Assembly (NCBI GenBank): GCA_964541305.1
Contig: CAZIPE010000004.1
Span: 6,328-70,327 of the forward strand
DNA: 64,000 nucleotides
Direction of reading: 5' to 3'
DNA from: CAZIPE01 sp964541305
GTDB lineage: Bacteria > Patescibacteriota > Saccharimonadia > Saccharimonadales > UBA7683
Part shown: one piece after another, positions 35,411 through 44,219 of the stretch
How positions within the stretch are numbered: the first letter of the stretch is position 1
Layout of the letters: each line of letters begins with the position of its first letter
The notes under the pieces: generated by a model
Told to the model about the DNA's origin: nothing
Seen by the model: only the letters and a program-made list of their open reading frames with translations
Databases searched by the model: none
Translations under genes and position numbers: made by a program

Positions 35411-36733
35411 ATGCACGATGGGGTTTGGCGAGCGGTTTTAGCAGAGATTGAGGTCACTATTTCTCATGGCAATTTTATCACCTGGTTCAAAAATACTGAG
35501 CTGATTGATGAAAGCAATGGTCATGTCACGATTGCCGTACCAAACGTGTTTGCTCGACAACAATTTGAAAGTAAGTACGACAGCACTATAAAAGAACTTC
35601 TCATTAAGCACGGCGTGCAGGTGACGCGTATTTCCTACGCTTTTTCCGGTTCAGCCAAAGCCAAGCAAGTTACTCCCCCGCCACAAGCCGTGGTTCAACA
35701 ACAATCTCGCCCATCCAAGCAGATTGCCCTCAACGAGCGCTACACCTTTGACACCTTTATTGTGGGTGCCGGCAACGAACTAGCCTATGCCGCCTGTCAG
35801 GCGATTGCCGCCAACCCAGGCACGAAGTATAACCCGATGTTTATTTACGGCGGAGTTGGTCTTGGCAAGACTCACCTTATTCAAGCAGTGGGTAATGGTA
35901 TTGTGCAAAACCGACCCGGTGCCAAAATTGTCTACGTTTCGACAGAAACCTTTATCAGTGAGTTCCTTGATAGTATCCGTTTTAAAAAGCAGGGTTTTGC
36001 CGATAAGTATCGTAGCGCTGATGTACTAATTGTTGACGACATTCAGTTTATCGCCGGTAAAGAAAAGACCCAGGAAGAGTTCTTCCACACCTTTAATGCG
36101 CTTCATCAATCGAACAAACAAATTATTCTCAGTAGCGATAAGTCTCCTAAAGCTATTCCTACCCTAGAGGAGCGACTACGCAGCCGTTTTGAGTGGGGTA
36201 TGGCCATAGACATTCAACCACCAGACTTTGAAACCCGACAGGCAATCCTGCAAGCTAAGGCACATGTACACGGCGTAGAACTTGATCCAGAAGTTATTGA
36301 ATACTTGGCAAAGAATATCCAGACAAATATTCGTGAACTCGAAGGGGCGCTCAATCAGCTTCTCGCCTTCTGTGAGCTAAGGCAACTCAAACCCGACCTC
36401 GCAACCGTACAAGCACTCCTAAAGGGCCGTCAACACCGCTCACGAAGTATTACGCCCAAGACAATAGTAGAGCGGACAGCTCAGCATTTTGACATCTCTA
36501 TAAAGGAGATTATCGGGCCCAAGCGAGACAAGGACATTGTTGTCCCCCGCCAAGTCGCCATGTACCTGCTTCGCAACGAGCTTCACTTGAGCTTCCCCAA
36601 GATTGCCCGTGAACTCGGTCGATCCGACCACACCACTGCCCTTCATTCGGTAGATAAAATCGAGACTATGCTCGGCAGTGATTATGTTATGCGTCAACAT
36701 ATGGAAGAAATTAGGGAGAAATTGCATGTGTAA
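35411..36733 (+). CDS. dnaA: chromosomal replication initiator protein DnaA
   Basis: 440 residues from ATG 35411, preceded by AGAGGGA; a TTG 33 bases upstream is in frame but poorly supported. Domain I (about 1-80) has FITWFKNTE; domain II is a short Gln/Pro linker. AAA+ domain III has YGGVGLGKTHLIQAVGN (Walker A) and VLIVDDIQFIAGKEKTQEEF (Walker B). Domain IV has the DnaA-box-binding motif GRSDHTTALHSVDKIE. It opens oriC and loads the helicase. The usual dnaA-dnaN order follows. Confidence 0.98.
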   Translation: MHDGVWRAVLAEIEVTISHGNFITWFKNTELIDESNGHVTIAVPNVFARQQFESKYDSTIKELLIKHGVQVTRISYAFSGSAKAKQVTPPPQAVVQQQSRPSKQIALNERYTFDTFIVGAGNELAYAACQAIAANPGTKYNPMFIYGGVGLGKTHLIQAVGNGIVQNRPGAKIVYVSTETFISEFLDSIRFKKQGFADKYRSADVLIVDDIQFIAGKEKTQEEFFHTFNALHQSNKQIILSSDKSPKAIPTLEERLRSRFEWGMAIDIQPPDFETRQAILQAKAHVHGVELDPEVIEYLAKNIQTNIRELEGALNQLLAFCELRQLKPDLATVQALLKGRQHRSRSITPKTIVERTAQHFDISIKEIIGPKRDKDIVVPRQVAMYLLRNELHLSFPKIARELGRSDHTTALHSVDKIETMLGSDYVMRQHMEEIREKLHV

Positions 36734-36994
36734 AAATTGTGTTCAAACCCAGGAAAACGGACGGAAAAAAATGGGGCAAACTCGCTCTTATACACAGCTA
36801 CTCACATTTTTGTGTTCAATAAAAAAGCTATCCACTCTTTCTTGCAAAGCTTTGCCGCGACTTACGCACACAAAAAATATCGCTTCCTACCCCTGTGTAT
36901 GCAGCGCCTTTTCCACCCTATCCACACCACCTACTATTACTACTATTTATATAAATAATACTAATAACAATAAGCAACCAATAAGGAGTATCTA
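36734..36994. other. dnaA-dnaN intergenic region with further DnaA-box-like sites
   Basis: A 261-base gap without a credible gene. It carries TTATACACA (36788-36796, a consensus DnaA box), CTATCCACT (36828-36836) and CTATCCACA (36918-36926), and an AT-rich run at 36930-36980. It may form a second part of a bipartite origin or be a DnaA-controlled promoter for dnaN. The dnaN Shine-Dalgarno AAGGAG is at about 36983-36988. Confidence 0.55.
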
Positions 36995-38092
36995 GTGAAC
37001 ATTCAATTAACCCAGCCTAATTTGCAAAAAGCACTCAGCACCATGTCACGTGTAGCTAGCAGCAAAACTGCCCTACCGATTCTCTCCAACGTACTTATTA
37101 AAACGACCGACGAAGGCATTGAATTCTCGGCTACCAATCTTGAGGTAGCCGTTACCCACAAAGCAAGTGGAAAAGTCACTAAACCCGGTCAACTCACCGT
37201 TCCGGCCCGTCTGTTACATGAATTCATTACCCAACTCCCCAAAGATACTACCGTTTCTTTGGCGTTTGAAAAGAACAAGCTAGCCATAAAAGCTGGTACC
37301 TATAGCTCACACATCCAAGCGACTGCAGTTGACGACTTCCCCGCCCTTCCTGAAGTTCCCACAAAAAACAGTATCGACGTAAATGCTCAGCTCCTTCAGG
37401 AGGCACTCACAAAAACAATCCTTGCCTCATCCCACGACGAGACCCGTCCGATTCTGACTGGTGTATATATCCACACCTTCAAAGACCAGCTCTATTTTAC
37501 CGCTACAGACGGCTATCGATTGGCAGAAATGAAGGTCGGCCCATGTTCGAGTACTATCGAGTGTGTGGTGCCCTTACAGGCGCTTCAGGACGTACTTAAA
37601 ATTGCTCAAGACGCCGATAGTGAAACCTGCCAATTATTTTTCAGTGATGGCCAGTTCGCCATAAAGACGGGCGATACTCAGCTGATGAGTCGACTTGTTG
37701 AAGGACAGTACCCCGAATATCGAAAGCTTATTCCTGAGAACAGTGAGATATCGTGTGAGGTAAGTCGAGAAGAACTACAGACGGCCGCAAAACTAGCAGG
37801 GCTGTTTTCTCGAGAGAGTGGCGGTAGCATTACTCTCACCGCCTCCGGAGAGGATCAAAAATTTACTGTAGCTTCTGTTGCTTCTCAGGTTGGAGACAAC
37901 AGTTCACATATTGATGCGAAAGTTACCGGTAGTGGCGATGTAGTGGTGAATGTCCGCTACCTTAATGATGCGCTCAGCTGTTTTGGGAGCAAACTCATCA
38001 CCTTCCGGTTTGGTGGCTCGCTTGCCCCGTGTGTATTAACAGCAAAAGAAGAACCTAACTACCAACACATAGTTATGCCGCTTAAAAGCTAA
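36995..38092 (+). CDS. dnaN: DNA polymerase III beta subunit (sliding clamp)
   Basis: 365 residues starting with GTG 36995, which has AAGGAG at good distance. Three clamp domains are visible: NIQLTQPNLQKALSTMSRVA at the start, ILASSHDETRPILTGVYIHT at the second-domain junction (about 137-157), and the C-terminal LTAKEEPNYQHIVMPLKS close to the conserved MPMR-type end. It forms the ring that holds the replicative polymerase on DNA. Its 3' end overlaps the convergent gene by 11 bases. Confidence 0.97.
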   Translation: MNIQLTQPNLQKALSTMSRVASSKTALPILSNVLIKTTDEGIEFSATNLEVAVTHKASGKVTKPGQLTVPARLLHEFITQLPKDTTVSLAFEKNKLAIKAGTYSSHIQATAVDDFPALPEVPTKNSIDVNAQLLQEALTKTILASSHDETRPILTGVYIHTFKDQLYFTATDGYRLAEMKVGPCSSTIECVVPLQALQDVLKIAQDADSETCQLFFSDGQFAIKTGDTQLMSRLVEGQYPEYRKLIPENSEISCEVSREELQTAAKLAGLFSRESGGSITLTASGEDQKFTVASVASQVGDNSSHIDAKVTGSGDVVVNVRYLNDALSCFGSKLITFRFGGSLAPCVLTAKEEPNYQHIVMPLKS

Positions 38093-39638
38093 TAAATTCT
38101 TCTGCAGTCCTTAGGTCGGTATCGACATATAGTTTAGTATTTTTGATACCGATGCTTTCCAGGTATTTTTGTGCCTCTATTTTTCGTCTGGTTATTTCTT
38201 GTTCCTTCTTTTGTTTGTCTTCATATAAGGGGTCATTTGGTCCTTTAGCAAGAGGATATAGGTAGATCACACCATTAAATGCATCAAGATGGTATGTGCT
38301 TTTTGTGCAGGGAATAGCATCACTGATAACCCGAGCTTCTTTATTTGAATCAGAATTTATAAGAAAAACCATCCTACCCGGATCTATATTCTTTCCGGGA
38401 GTTTTTAGATAAGCACTCAACTTAATCTTATTGTTAGACAGTACTTGATATGTAGAGTAACTAAGTAGAGGGCTTTGAAATAAACTATATGCAGAATTAT
38501 TCTCTATGTTTAATGCCCTCAGGCCAAGTGTTGGGTCGAGGTAAGAAAGAGTGTCACCGTTTAGCCACTGAGTATCAAGATCGGTATTATCAAAATTAAC
38601 CCCCCCTATTTGTTTTCCGTTGCCATCTAAGACGACCACTCGTTTATCGCTAGTTGATAATGCGACTAGGTTATTATCAGGTGATAAGACTATCCTTGAG
38701 ACAGAATAATTTGAGTCCTTCTTGAAGCTTTTCACTTTGTTAGTTGAAGGACTAAGATAGGTAACAGAATACTCTGCACTTGAATCCTTTTCATCTTCCC
38801 TATACTCTTCTAACGAGGGATCGAATACCTTGCCGCTATATGCAACGAGCGTGCCGTTACGGTAATCTGCTAGGCCTGTTTCGTATAGTTTAGTACCAGG
38901 AGACAAACCCAGTCTCTTACTAGTGGTTAGGTCACCACTGTAGTATCGTGTCTCACTTTTTGTGCTTACAATAAAGCTATCCTCCGTTTGATTAGAGAAG
39001 AAGCCAATTTTATTCAAATCCTCATAGGGTATGATCGGACTACTTTTTAAAACGAATAGCTTGTTCGTTTTTGGGTTAAGCGCAGCAAGTACATTACCAT
39101 CACCCTCTCGATTATAGGTTGTTCCTAAAAAAAGCGACTGAGTCGACGCTAGTGCCTCGAAGTGGGCAACGGTGTTAGTTGGTTCGTCGGAGCTGTAAGG
39201 GAATCTGTTCGTAGGACTGTGCTTAGTAAAAGAACTTTTAGGCCCACTGTCTCCTAGCTTCATAGTGTATACGGTCTTATCTGATAAAACGCTTAGCTCA
39301 TCGGTGTTATTAGCCAGTTTAACACCGGCCAACTGTTGACCAACAAAAGGCTTAACCTGTACTGAACTCATGAATCGAGGCACTTTTACTTCTACGGTGT
39401 AGTTGCCCGTATTGTTCGATAGATTCAACAGGTAGGTGCCGCTTTTTAATGGTCTTCCTATACTGTAGTTCTCGAAAGAGCCCTTAAGGGGCTTGATTGT
39501 TGCCACCCACGACGTATTACTATCTATAACAATCCTGCCGTGACTGGCTACCCAAAAGAAAGTGCCTGCAACTATTGCAACAACAAACAACAAAATGGCG
39601 TATCGACCAAACCTACTTTTCAGTGAAGACATTATCAT
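38082..39638 (-). CDS. membrane-anchored protein with PEGA-like and beta-propeller-like regions
   Basis: 518 residues. One membrane helix (about 13-30) is followed by a PEGA-like beta domain: an IGRPLKSGTYLLNL turn and YTVEVKVPRF, about residues 35-95. The rest is beta-rich with repeated strand patterns such as VLSPDNNLVALSTSDKRVVV and LDGNGKQIGGVNFD, like TolB/WD40 propellers. It should face outside the membrane. The ATG overlaps the upstream M23 peptidase stop (ATGA), making it the last gene of the secretion operon; a structural or receptor role in that apparatus is inference. No family is named with confidence. Confidence 0.65.
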   Translation of the reverse strand: MIMSSLKSRFGRYAILLFVVAIVAGTFFWVASHGRIVIDSNTSWVATIKPLKGSFENYSIGRPLKSGTYLLNLSNNTGNYTVEVKVPRFMSSVQVKPFVGQQLAGVKLANNTDELSVLSDKTVYTMKLGDSGPKSSFTKHSPTNRFPYSSDEPTNTVAHFEALASTQSLFLGTTYNREGDGNVLAALNPKTNKLFVLKSSPIIPYEDLNKIGFFSNQTEDSFIVSTKSETRYYSGDLTTSKRLGLSPGTKLYETGLADYRNGTLVAYSGKVFDPSLEEYREDEKDSSAEYSVTYLSPSTNKVKSFKKDSNYSVSRIVLSPDNNLVALSTSDKRVVVLDGNGKQIGGVNFDNTDLDTQWLNGDTLSYLDPTLGLRALNIENNSAYSLFQSPLLSYSTYQVLSNNKIKLSAYLKTPGKNIDPGRMVFLINSDSNKEARVISDAIPCTKSTYHLDAFNGVIYLYPLAKGPNDPLYEDKQKKEQEITRRKIEAQKYLESIGIKNTKLYVDTDLRTAEEFISF

Positions 39639-41101
39639 TCCGGTAGTCCACCATAGGCCTTGATAAGAACTGGCTGGACATTAAGAAATGCATATCCACT
39701 ACACGCGGCACCACTACATCCTGGCCGATTGGTTGCGGGTGGTGGTTGCATGTCAAAATGGAGATGTGGGGCGGTACCACACGCCTTTTCACCCACCTGT
39801 CCGAGAGGTGTCGCTGCTTCAACAGACTGTCCTTTAGCTACCTTTATCGATCCGAGCTGCATGTGGGTGTAATAGTATACATTACTGTCTGAACCAAGAA
39901 TAACAACGCTAGAACCACAACTACTAGCCCTATCTCTAGACAATACAACAGTCCCCTCCTTAGCTGCTATTACAACCGTCCCTACTGGCACATGTATATC
40001 CGCTGCATTATAGTCATGATGACAGTTTGCTTGACTAGAATAACACCATATTCCACCACCTACACCAGTTTTGATGGCACCCTTCGTGGTTACTAGAGGA
40101 AATGTGAAGCCGTCAACTTCTGCGACACCACCCCCTCTACCACCCGGAGTCCCATCATCACAACCACTGCCCGAAGACGAATCACCACCCGTTTCTGTTT
40201 CTTTGTCAGGACTTGCTTCATTGCCAGAGCTATCACCAGAATTATCGTTTTCTACAGGCGCTCCTCCGCCGTAAACCAGCTTACTCGGATCCCTAGCTCC
40301 TGTGCGCTGTTCATATGCCTCAGTACCAATAATTGTTGATGCCCTATTACGATAGTTTGATTTCATTCCCCTTAAAAAACCCATCATTTTTTGGTAATAA
40401 GCTTCTTCGCCATCTATCTTATTTTGCTCTGCCCACCATCCATTGCCCGGGAATTGCGTGTAGTGCGTGTAGTTGTACAGTACTTTAGATGCGTCAGAAT
40501 TTTTGTCGAGAAGAGCTTCAATAATTCGAGTGTACCTAGGCAACAACATGGTTCCACCAGTAGCCTTTATGCCGACATCAAAACTTGCATATGCCTGACG
40601 TCCGTCACCACCTCCATTAGCGTAGGGCATCGCTTCAGGATCGTCACGAAGAGCACTAGTATTAAAGAGGTTAAATACCGACCTGTTATTGATGTCGCCA
40701 CCCTCACCCCAGGCGAAGGCGAGGAGTGCTGCGGCGTGTTCCTCGGTAACAACATCTTCTCTTGGTGCCCCCTTGAAATCTGCTATATACTTCAATACTT
40801 CAATGATATACTGCTCCATAATGTAGGGACCTTCAATCCCACTGTTCCAAGCAACGAAAGTCTCTCCCGCACTTGGGCTTCCGCCGGTTCCACCACCCGT
40901 AGCGCATTTCCCGTTTTCATCATCACCATTTGATCTATATGCTGGCCAACCACTCCTCAAATCCTTAAGGTCACTATCTGATATGGCATTAATAACGCCA
41001 GTGTTAGTTGCCGACAGCACCAAGATGACAAGGGTATACAATAATCTATGCAGTGCCTTTTTAGAAGCGCACATTCTAAAGAAGTGTGTAATCAATGACA
41101 T
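39635..41101 (-). CDS. secreted M23 family metallopeptidase with N-terminal lysozyme-like region
   Basis: 488 residues with a signal sequence (LLYTLVILVLSATNTGVINA). The N-terminal region (about 60-215) has EEHAAALLAFAWGEGGDINN, which resembles a transglycosylase/phage-lysozyme helix with a possible catalytic Glu. A Gly/Ser/Asp-rich linker follows (about 265-315). The C-terminal M23/LytM domain has the zinc residues in CHHDYNAADIHVP and TAPHLHFDMQPP. It would cut peptidoglycan, the role VirB1-like hydrolases play in type IV secretion. One base overlaps the upstream gene (TAATG). Confidence 0.88.
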   Translation of the reverse strand: MSLITHFFRMCASKKALHRLLYTLVILVLSATNTGVINAISDSDLKDLRSGWPAYRSNGDDENGKCATGGGTGGSPSAGETFVAWNSGIEGPYIMEQYIIEVLKYIADFKGAPREDVVTEEHAAALLAFAWGEGGDINNRSVFNLFNTSALRDDPEAMPYANGGGDGRQAYASFDVGIKATGGTMLLPRYTRIIEALLDKNSDASKVLYNYTHYTQFPGNGWWAEQNKIDGEEAYYQKMMGFLRGMKSNYRNRASTIIGTEAYEQRTGARDPSKLVYGGGAPVENDNSGDSSGNEASPDKETETGGDSSSGSGCDDGTPGGRGGGVAEVDGFTFPLVTTKGAIKTGVGGGIWCYSSQANCHHDYNAADIHVPVGTVVIAAKEGTVVLSRDRASSCGSSVVILGSDSNVYYYTHMQLGSIKVAKGQSVEAATPLGQVGEKACGTAPHLHFDMQPPPATNRPGCSGAACSGYAFLNVQPVLIKAYGGLPE

Positions 41102-44100
41102 TAGGGCACCCCGATATGAATGTGGTTACAACTATCCGTATGAAGACGAACCTGATTTATTGGGTTAATTGGAATGTTTGAACAGTTCACTTCACCCATT
41201 GAAGACCCATCTGGTAATATGCCGGTTATCGCCTGCATAAACGGCCTGTCTGAGTCGCCACCAGTGGCCCTCCTGCCGTTTACAGTATTTATATCTGCAG
41301 CCCGTCCTTTGTAGTGAAGTGATCCCGAGGTATGACAGCCGTTTGTAATATACCCATACCCTACAGCGTAACTCTCACTTATTTTAAGCATTACCCCTAG
41401 TAGGGTTTCACTGATCGGCGTAGAAGAGCCTGCATTACACCTTGCTTCTATTGCAGCTGGTTTTCCTTGTGCTATAGCCTCAATTCCAGCTCTTGCTAAC
41501 GGGGTTGTAAAGGTTATGTTAGGGGTGTCAAGAATTTTTTGAGCAAGACTTTGCGCGTCTCCAGAAGGGAGCTCACCGTTAGACCCACCCGAATCACCAC
41601 CCCCACCATCTGTACCAGAGGGGCTGGTGCTACTCACGTTTTGTAGGTCAATAAGTTGTCCAAGCGTTCCTTGATCGGGATCCACTTTTTGTGCATCGTC
41701 ACTTAACCCACCATCCTTTCGATAGAGGCGATACCGGAAAGCACCCTCTGTTTTCATTGCAGACTCACAATATTTTCTTACTGTTCTACCATCACGGACT
41801 TTATTCAGACCGTACAGATATAGAGGTGTTTCGAAACAGACATTATATGCCTCGTGTAAATCTAACAATCGTCTACCTTGTTCTACCCATCTCGCATTCT
41901 CTCTTGGCCAGTACGACGGTTCCTGCATCTTGGCCAGCTCAGCTTCGCTCCAGCCCACACTAATGGTGCCATAGGCTCGTGGATTATTGTATTCATCACC
42001 ACCAACTGCATATACCAATCCTGAACCCGAGCTTGTGGCTATAGCCATCCTGTTTTGTGCGTTTGCAATTGAGGCTAACGGATTTAATGATTTGAAAGCA
42101 AACTGTCGCGTCTTTTCCAGTAGACTGCTTGGTCCAGTGGGGAAAGAAACAGCAAACTGACTACCCGTAGAGTATGGGTTATCTAAACTTGCAAGCCGAT
42201 GCCAGAGTGATTTCTTCTGCAGTAGAGCTGTTCGCCGCTCTTTTGTTACTTGATCGAGACGACCCAGTTCTTGGACGCTTAATTCTCTGCCTCCGCCCTG
42301 TAAACCCTCTTGGTTGGATAGTAACTTAAATCCGGCATCTTGTTTTCCGATTAATCGACGCTGATCATCAGTTCCAGGCTGACTTGTTCCTTTGAGTTGT
42401 TCAAGAAAGATATTAAACGCGGCTGCAATACCAAACTGTGTGGCTACCTCAACAGATCCTTTTTTTACGAATGCCAACGAGAACCTCTTCAGAGATTCTT
42501 TAAAGGTTAATTTTACGGCAGTCTCAACTCCAACTTTTGCTCCCGTACTGGCTGCGGCACTTGTTCCTCCGCTTGGAATCGCAGCAGCGGCCTGGAGGGC
42601 TACTTCGCCTATAGCAAGTATGAGTTGCCCAGCATTACTGTTTAACGCCTTACATACCCGAGCAATGTATGCGTTAACAACATCCTGTACCGCGTCTCCA
42701 ACCCCAGGGATCCAGCCTGCGACACCTTGTAGGGCTGTGATGCCAGTCGCCCCTTCGACAATAGCAACTATTGCCGCAAAGAACTTGTAAATAATAGTGT
42801 CGGTATCAACACGAGGGCTATCAGCGATATCAATATCTTCAGATTTATCACTTAGTGTTTCAACACCAACAGCACGTTGATAAGCGTATGATTCTTCAAA
42901 ACTCCCTTGACGCTTGACTTCGGCGTCAACCGCTTCAGCCGTAGTGTCGCCGTTTGCTGTTTGGTCTGCTGCACTGGATAGTAGCGCGGCACCCCGCATC
43001 ATCTCATCGGATTTATTTTTTGCAACAGATGGGAGCTGGGTCATATAGTCTTTTGCGCCACAATATAATGTTCCAACCAGTGCCGCGATACTTACCTTTC
43101 CCGCTATTTGTCGGATAGTAGATTGTCCAACAGATCTTGCCGATGCCTTGGCAGCAGCGCGCGTAACGTCATCAGTGCTGTCTAGTTCTTCAGCAAATTC
43201 CTTAGCGAATTTCTCGCCACCCTCCTCTACTGGTGGCAGGCTACTGTTCAGTTTTCTGGTTGTCATTCTCTCATAGGCGCTAAGAATTGCATCTTTAAAC
43301 GTCTTTATTTTCCGTGCTTTGTTTGCCCAGTAACTGAGCCTAATGTTAGCTGATTCCATAATAGCGTTGGCGGTCTTGGTGCGATAAAACCTACTTTCTT
43401 CGGCAAAAAGGCTTGATTCTTGCATGGCAAGGTCAAGCTCTTTTAGTAGTTTCTTGTCATTTTTATAGTTACCAACAAAATTCACTTTTGAACTTTGCGA
43501 GAGCTTAATTTCTTGCCCTCCAACAGTTATGCTAGTAATTCCCTGCTTGGGACCCCTTACCCACCGGTTTTTAACGGTTCCAGTATTGAATGTTAGTGCA
43601 TCGGCGTCACCCAGTGTCTTGAGTGATTTCTGTGCATCAAAACGGGACAGCCTATCAAGTACACTTCTTCTCCCAAGAGCATTTAGTCGTGCACCCCCAG
43701 TAGACTCCTCGACTGATTCTTGCAGTGCATACTGTGTCGATCTTTTATAGTTCGCTAGATGTAGTCTCGCGAAATTATATGTCTGAAGTACTTGTGCAAG
43801 TTGTCTCACTCCGAGCCCACTACTCAAAAACATTATTAAGAAAATGAGCGCAATGATTGCTCCGCCACCACCAAGCCCACCAGCGGCTATCAGCACCTTC
43901 TTTTTAGTTGATGCCTTTTTGAATATACTACTTAGCTTTCCTATTTTCCCATCACCCCCGGACTTCAACAAGCTTGACTTCTCTGTACCAGAAGTACTTG
44001 ACGTTATATCGCTACCGCTACTCTCAGCATTCAGCAAAGCATCACGGTCTTGGTCTCCTGTGTATCTAAAACCGTCACTGATTCCCGCATCAATTTGGTC

Positions 44101-44217
44101 GTCCAGAGCTTTGTTCTCTGGGCTATTGACCATTTTGTTAAATTCTTCCTCGTACTTGCTCTGAGCTGGGTTTCTATCCGGGTCGAAATCTATCTCATTA
44201 TCAAGCTTTGTCTTCAT
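41101..44217 (-). CDS. large membrane protein with C-terminal M15-type peptidase-like domain
   Basis: 1038 residues. The N-terminus (about 1-100) is acidic and soluble. A Gly/Ala-rich helix (about 110-135, GGGGAIIALIFLIMFLSSGL) crosses the membrane, and further hydrophobic stretches lie near 360 and 480-640. The C-terminal 130 residues show SGSLHYKGRAADI and CNHIHIGVP, the SxHxxGxAxD and HxH zinc pattern of M15 (VanY/VanX-like) peptidases. A Gly/Ser linker (about 880-910) precedes that domain. I know no named family for the whole protein. The operon position between VirB4 and an M23 peptidase suggests a secretion-channel part that also cuts cell wall. Confidence 0.75.
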   Translation of the reverse strand: MKTKLDNEIDFDPDRNPAQSKYEEEFNKMVNSPENKALDDQIDAGISDGFRYTGDQDRDALLNAESSGSDITSSTSGTEKSSLLKSGGDGKIGKLSSIFKKASTKKKVLIAAGGLGGGGAIIALIFLIMFLSSGLGVRQLAQVLQTYNFARLHLANYKRSTQYALQESVEESTGGARLNALGRRSVLDRLSRFDAQKSLKTLGDADALTFNTGTVKNRWVRGPKQGITSITVGGQEIKLSQSSKVNFVGNYKNDKKLLKELDLAMQESSLFAEESRFYRTKTANAIMESANIRLSYWANKARKIKTFKDAILSAYERMTTRKLNSSLPPVEEGGEKFAKEFAEELDSTDDVTRAAAKASARSVGQSTIRQIAGKVSIAALVGTLYCGAKDYMTQLPSVAKNKSDEMMRGAALLSSAADQTANGDTTAEAVDAEVKRQGSFEESYAYQRAVGVETLSDKSEDIDIADSPRVDTDTIIYKFFAAIVAIVEGATGITALQGVAGWIPGVGDAVQDVVNAYIARVCKALNSNAGQLILAIGEVALQAAAAIPSGGTSAAASTGAKVGVETAVKLTFKESLKRFSLAFVKKGSVEVATQFGIAAAFNIFLEQLKGTSQPGTDDQRRLIGKQDAGFKLLSNQEGLQGGGRELSVQELGRLDQVTKERRTALLQKKSLWHRLASLDNPYSTGSQFAVSFPTGPSSLLEKTRQFAFKSLNPLASIANAQNRMAIATSSGSGLVYAVGGDEYNNPRAYGTISVGWSEAELAKMQEPSYWPRENARWVEQGRRLLDLHEAYNVCFETPLYLYGLNKVRDGRTVRKYCESAMKTEGAFRYRLYRKDGGLSDDAQKVDPDQGTLGQLIDLQNVSSTSPSGTDGGGGDSGGSNGELPSGDAQSLAQKILDTPNITFTTPLARAGIEAIAQGKPAAIEARCNAGSSTPISETLLGVMLKISESYAVGYGYITNGCHTSGSLHYKGRAADINTVNGRRATGGDSDRPFMQAITGILPDGSSMGEVNCSNIPINPINQVRLHTDSCNHIHIGVP

Positions 44218-44219
44218 TC

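Noticed and set aside
35056..35457. Minus-strand frame of 133 codons across rpmH and the origin
   Set aside because: It is an out-of-frame reading of the true L34 gene (35049-35186) and runs through the DnaA boxes.
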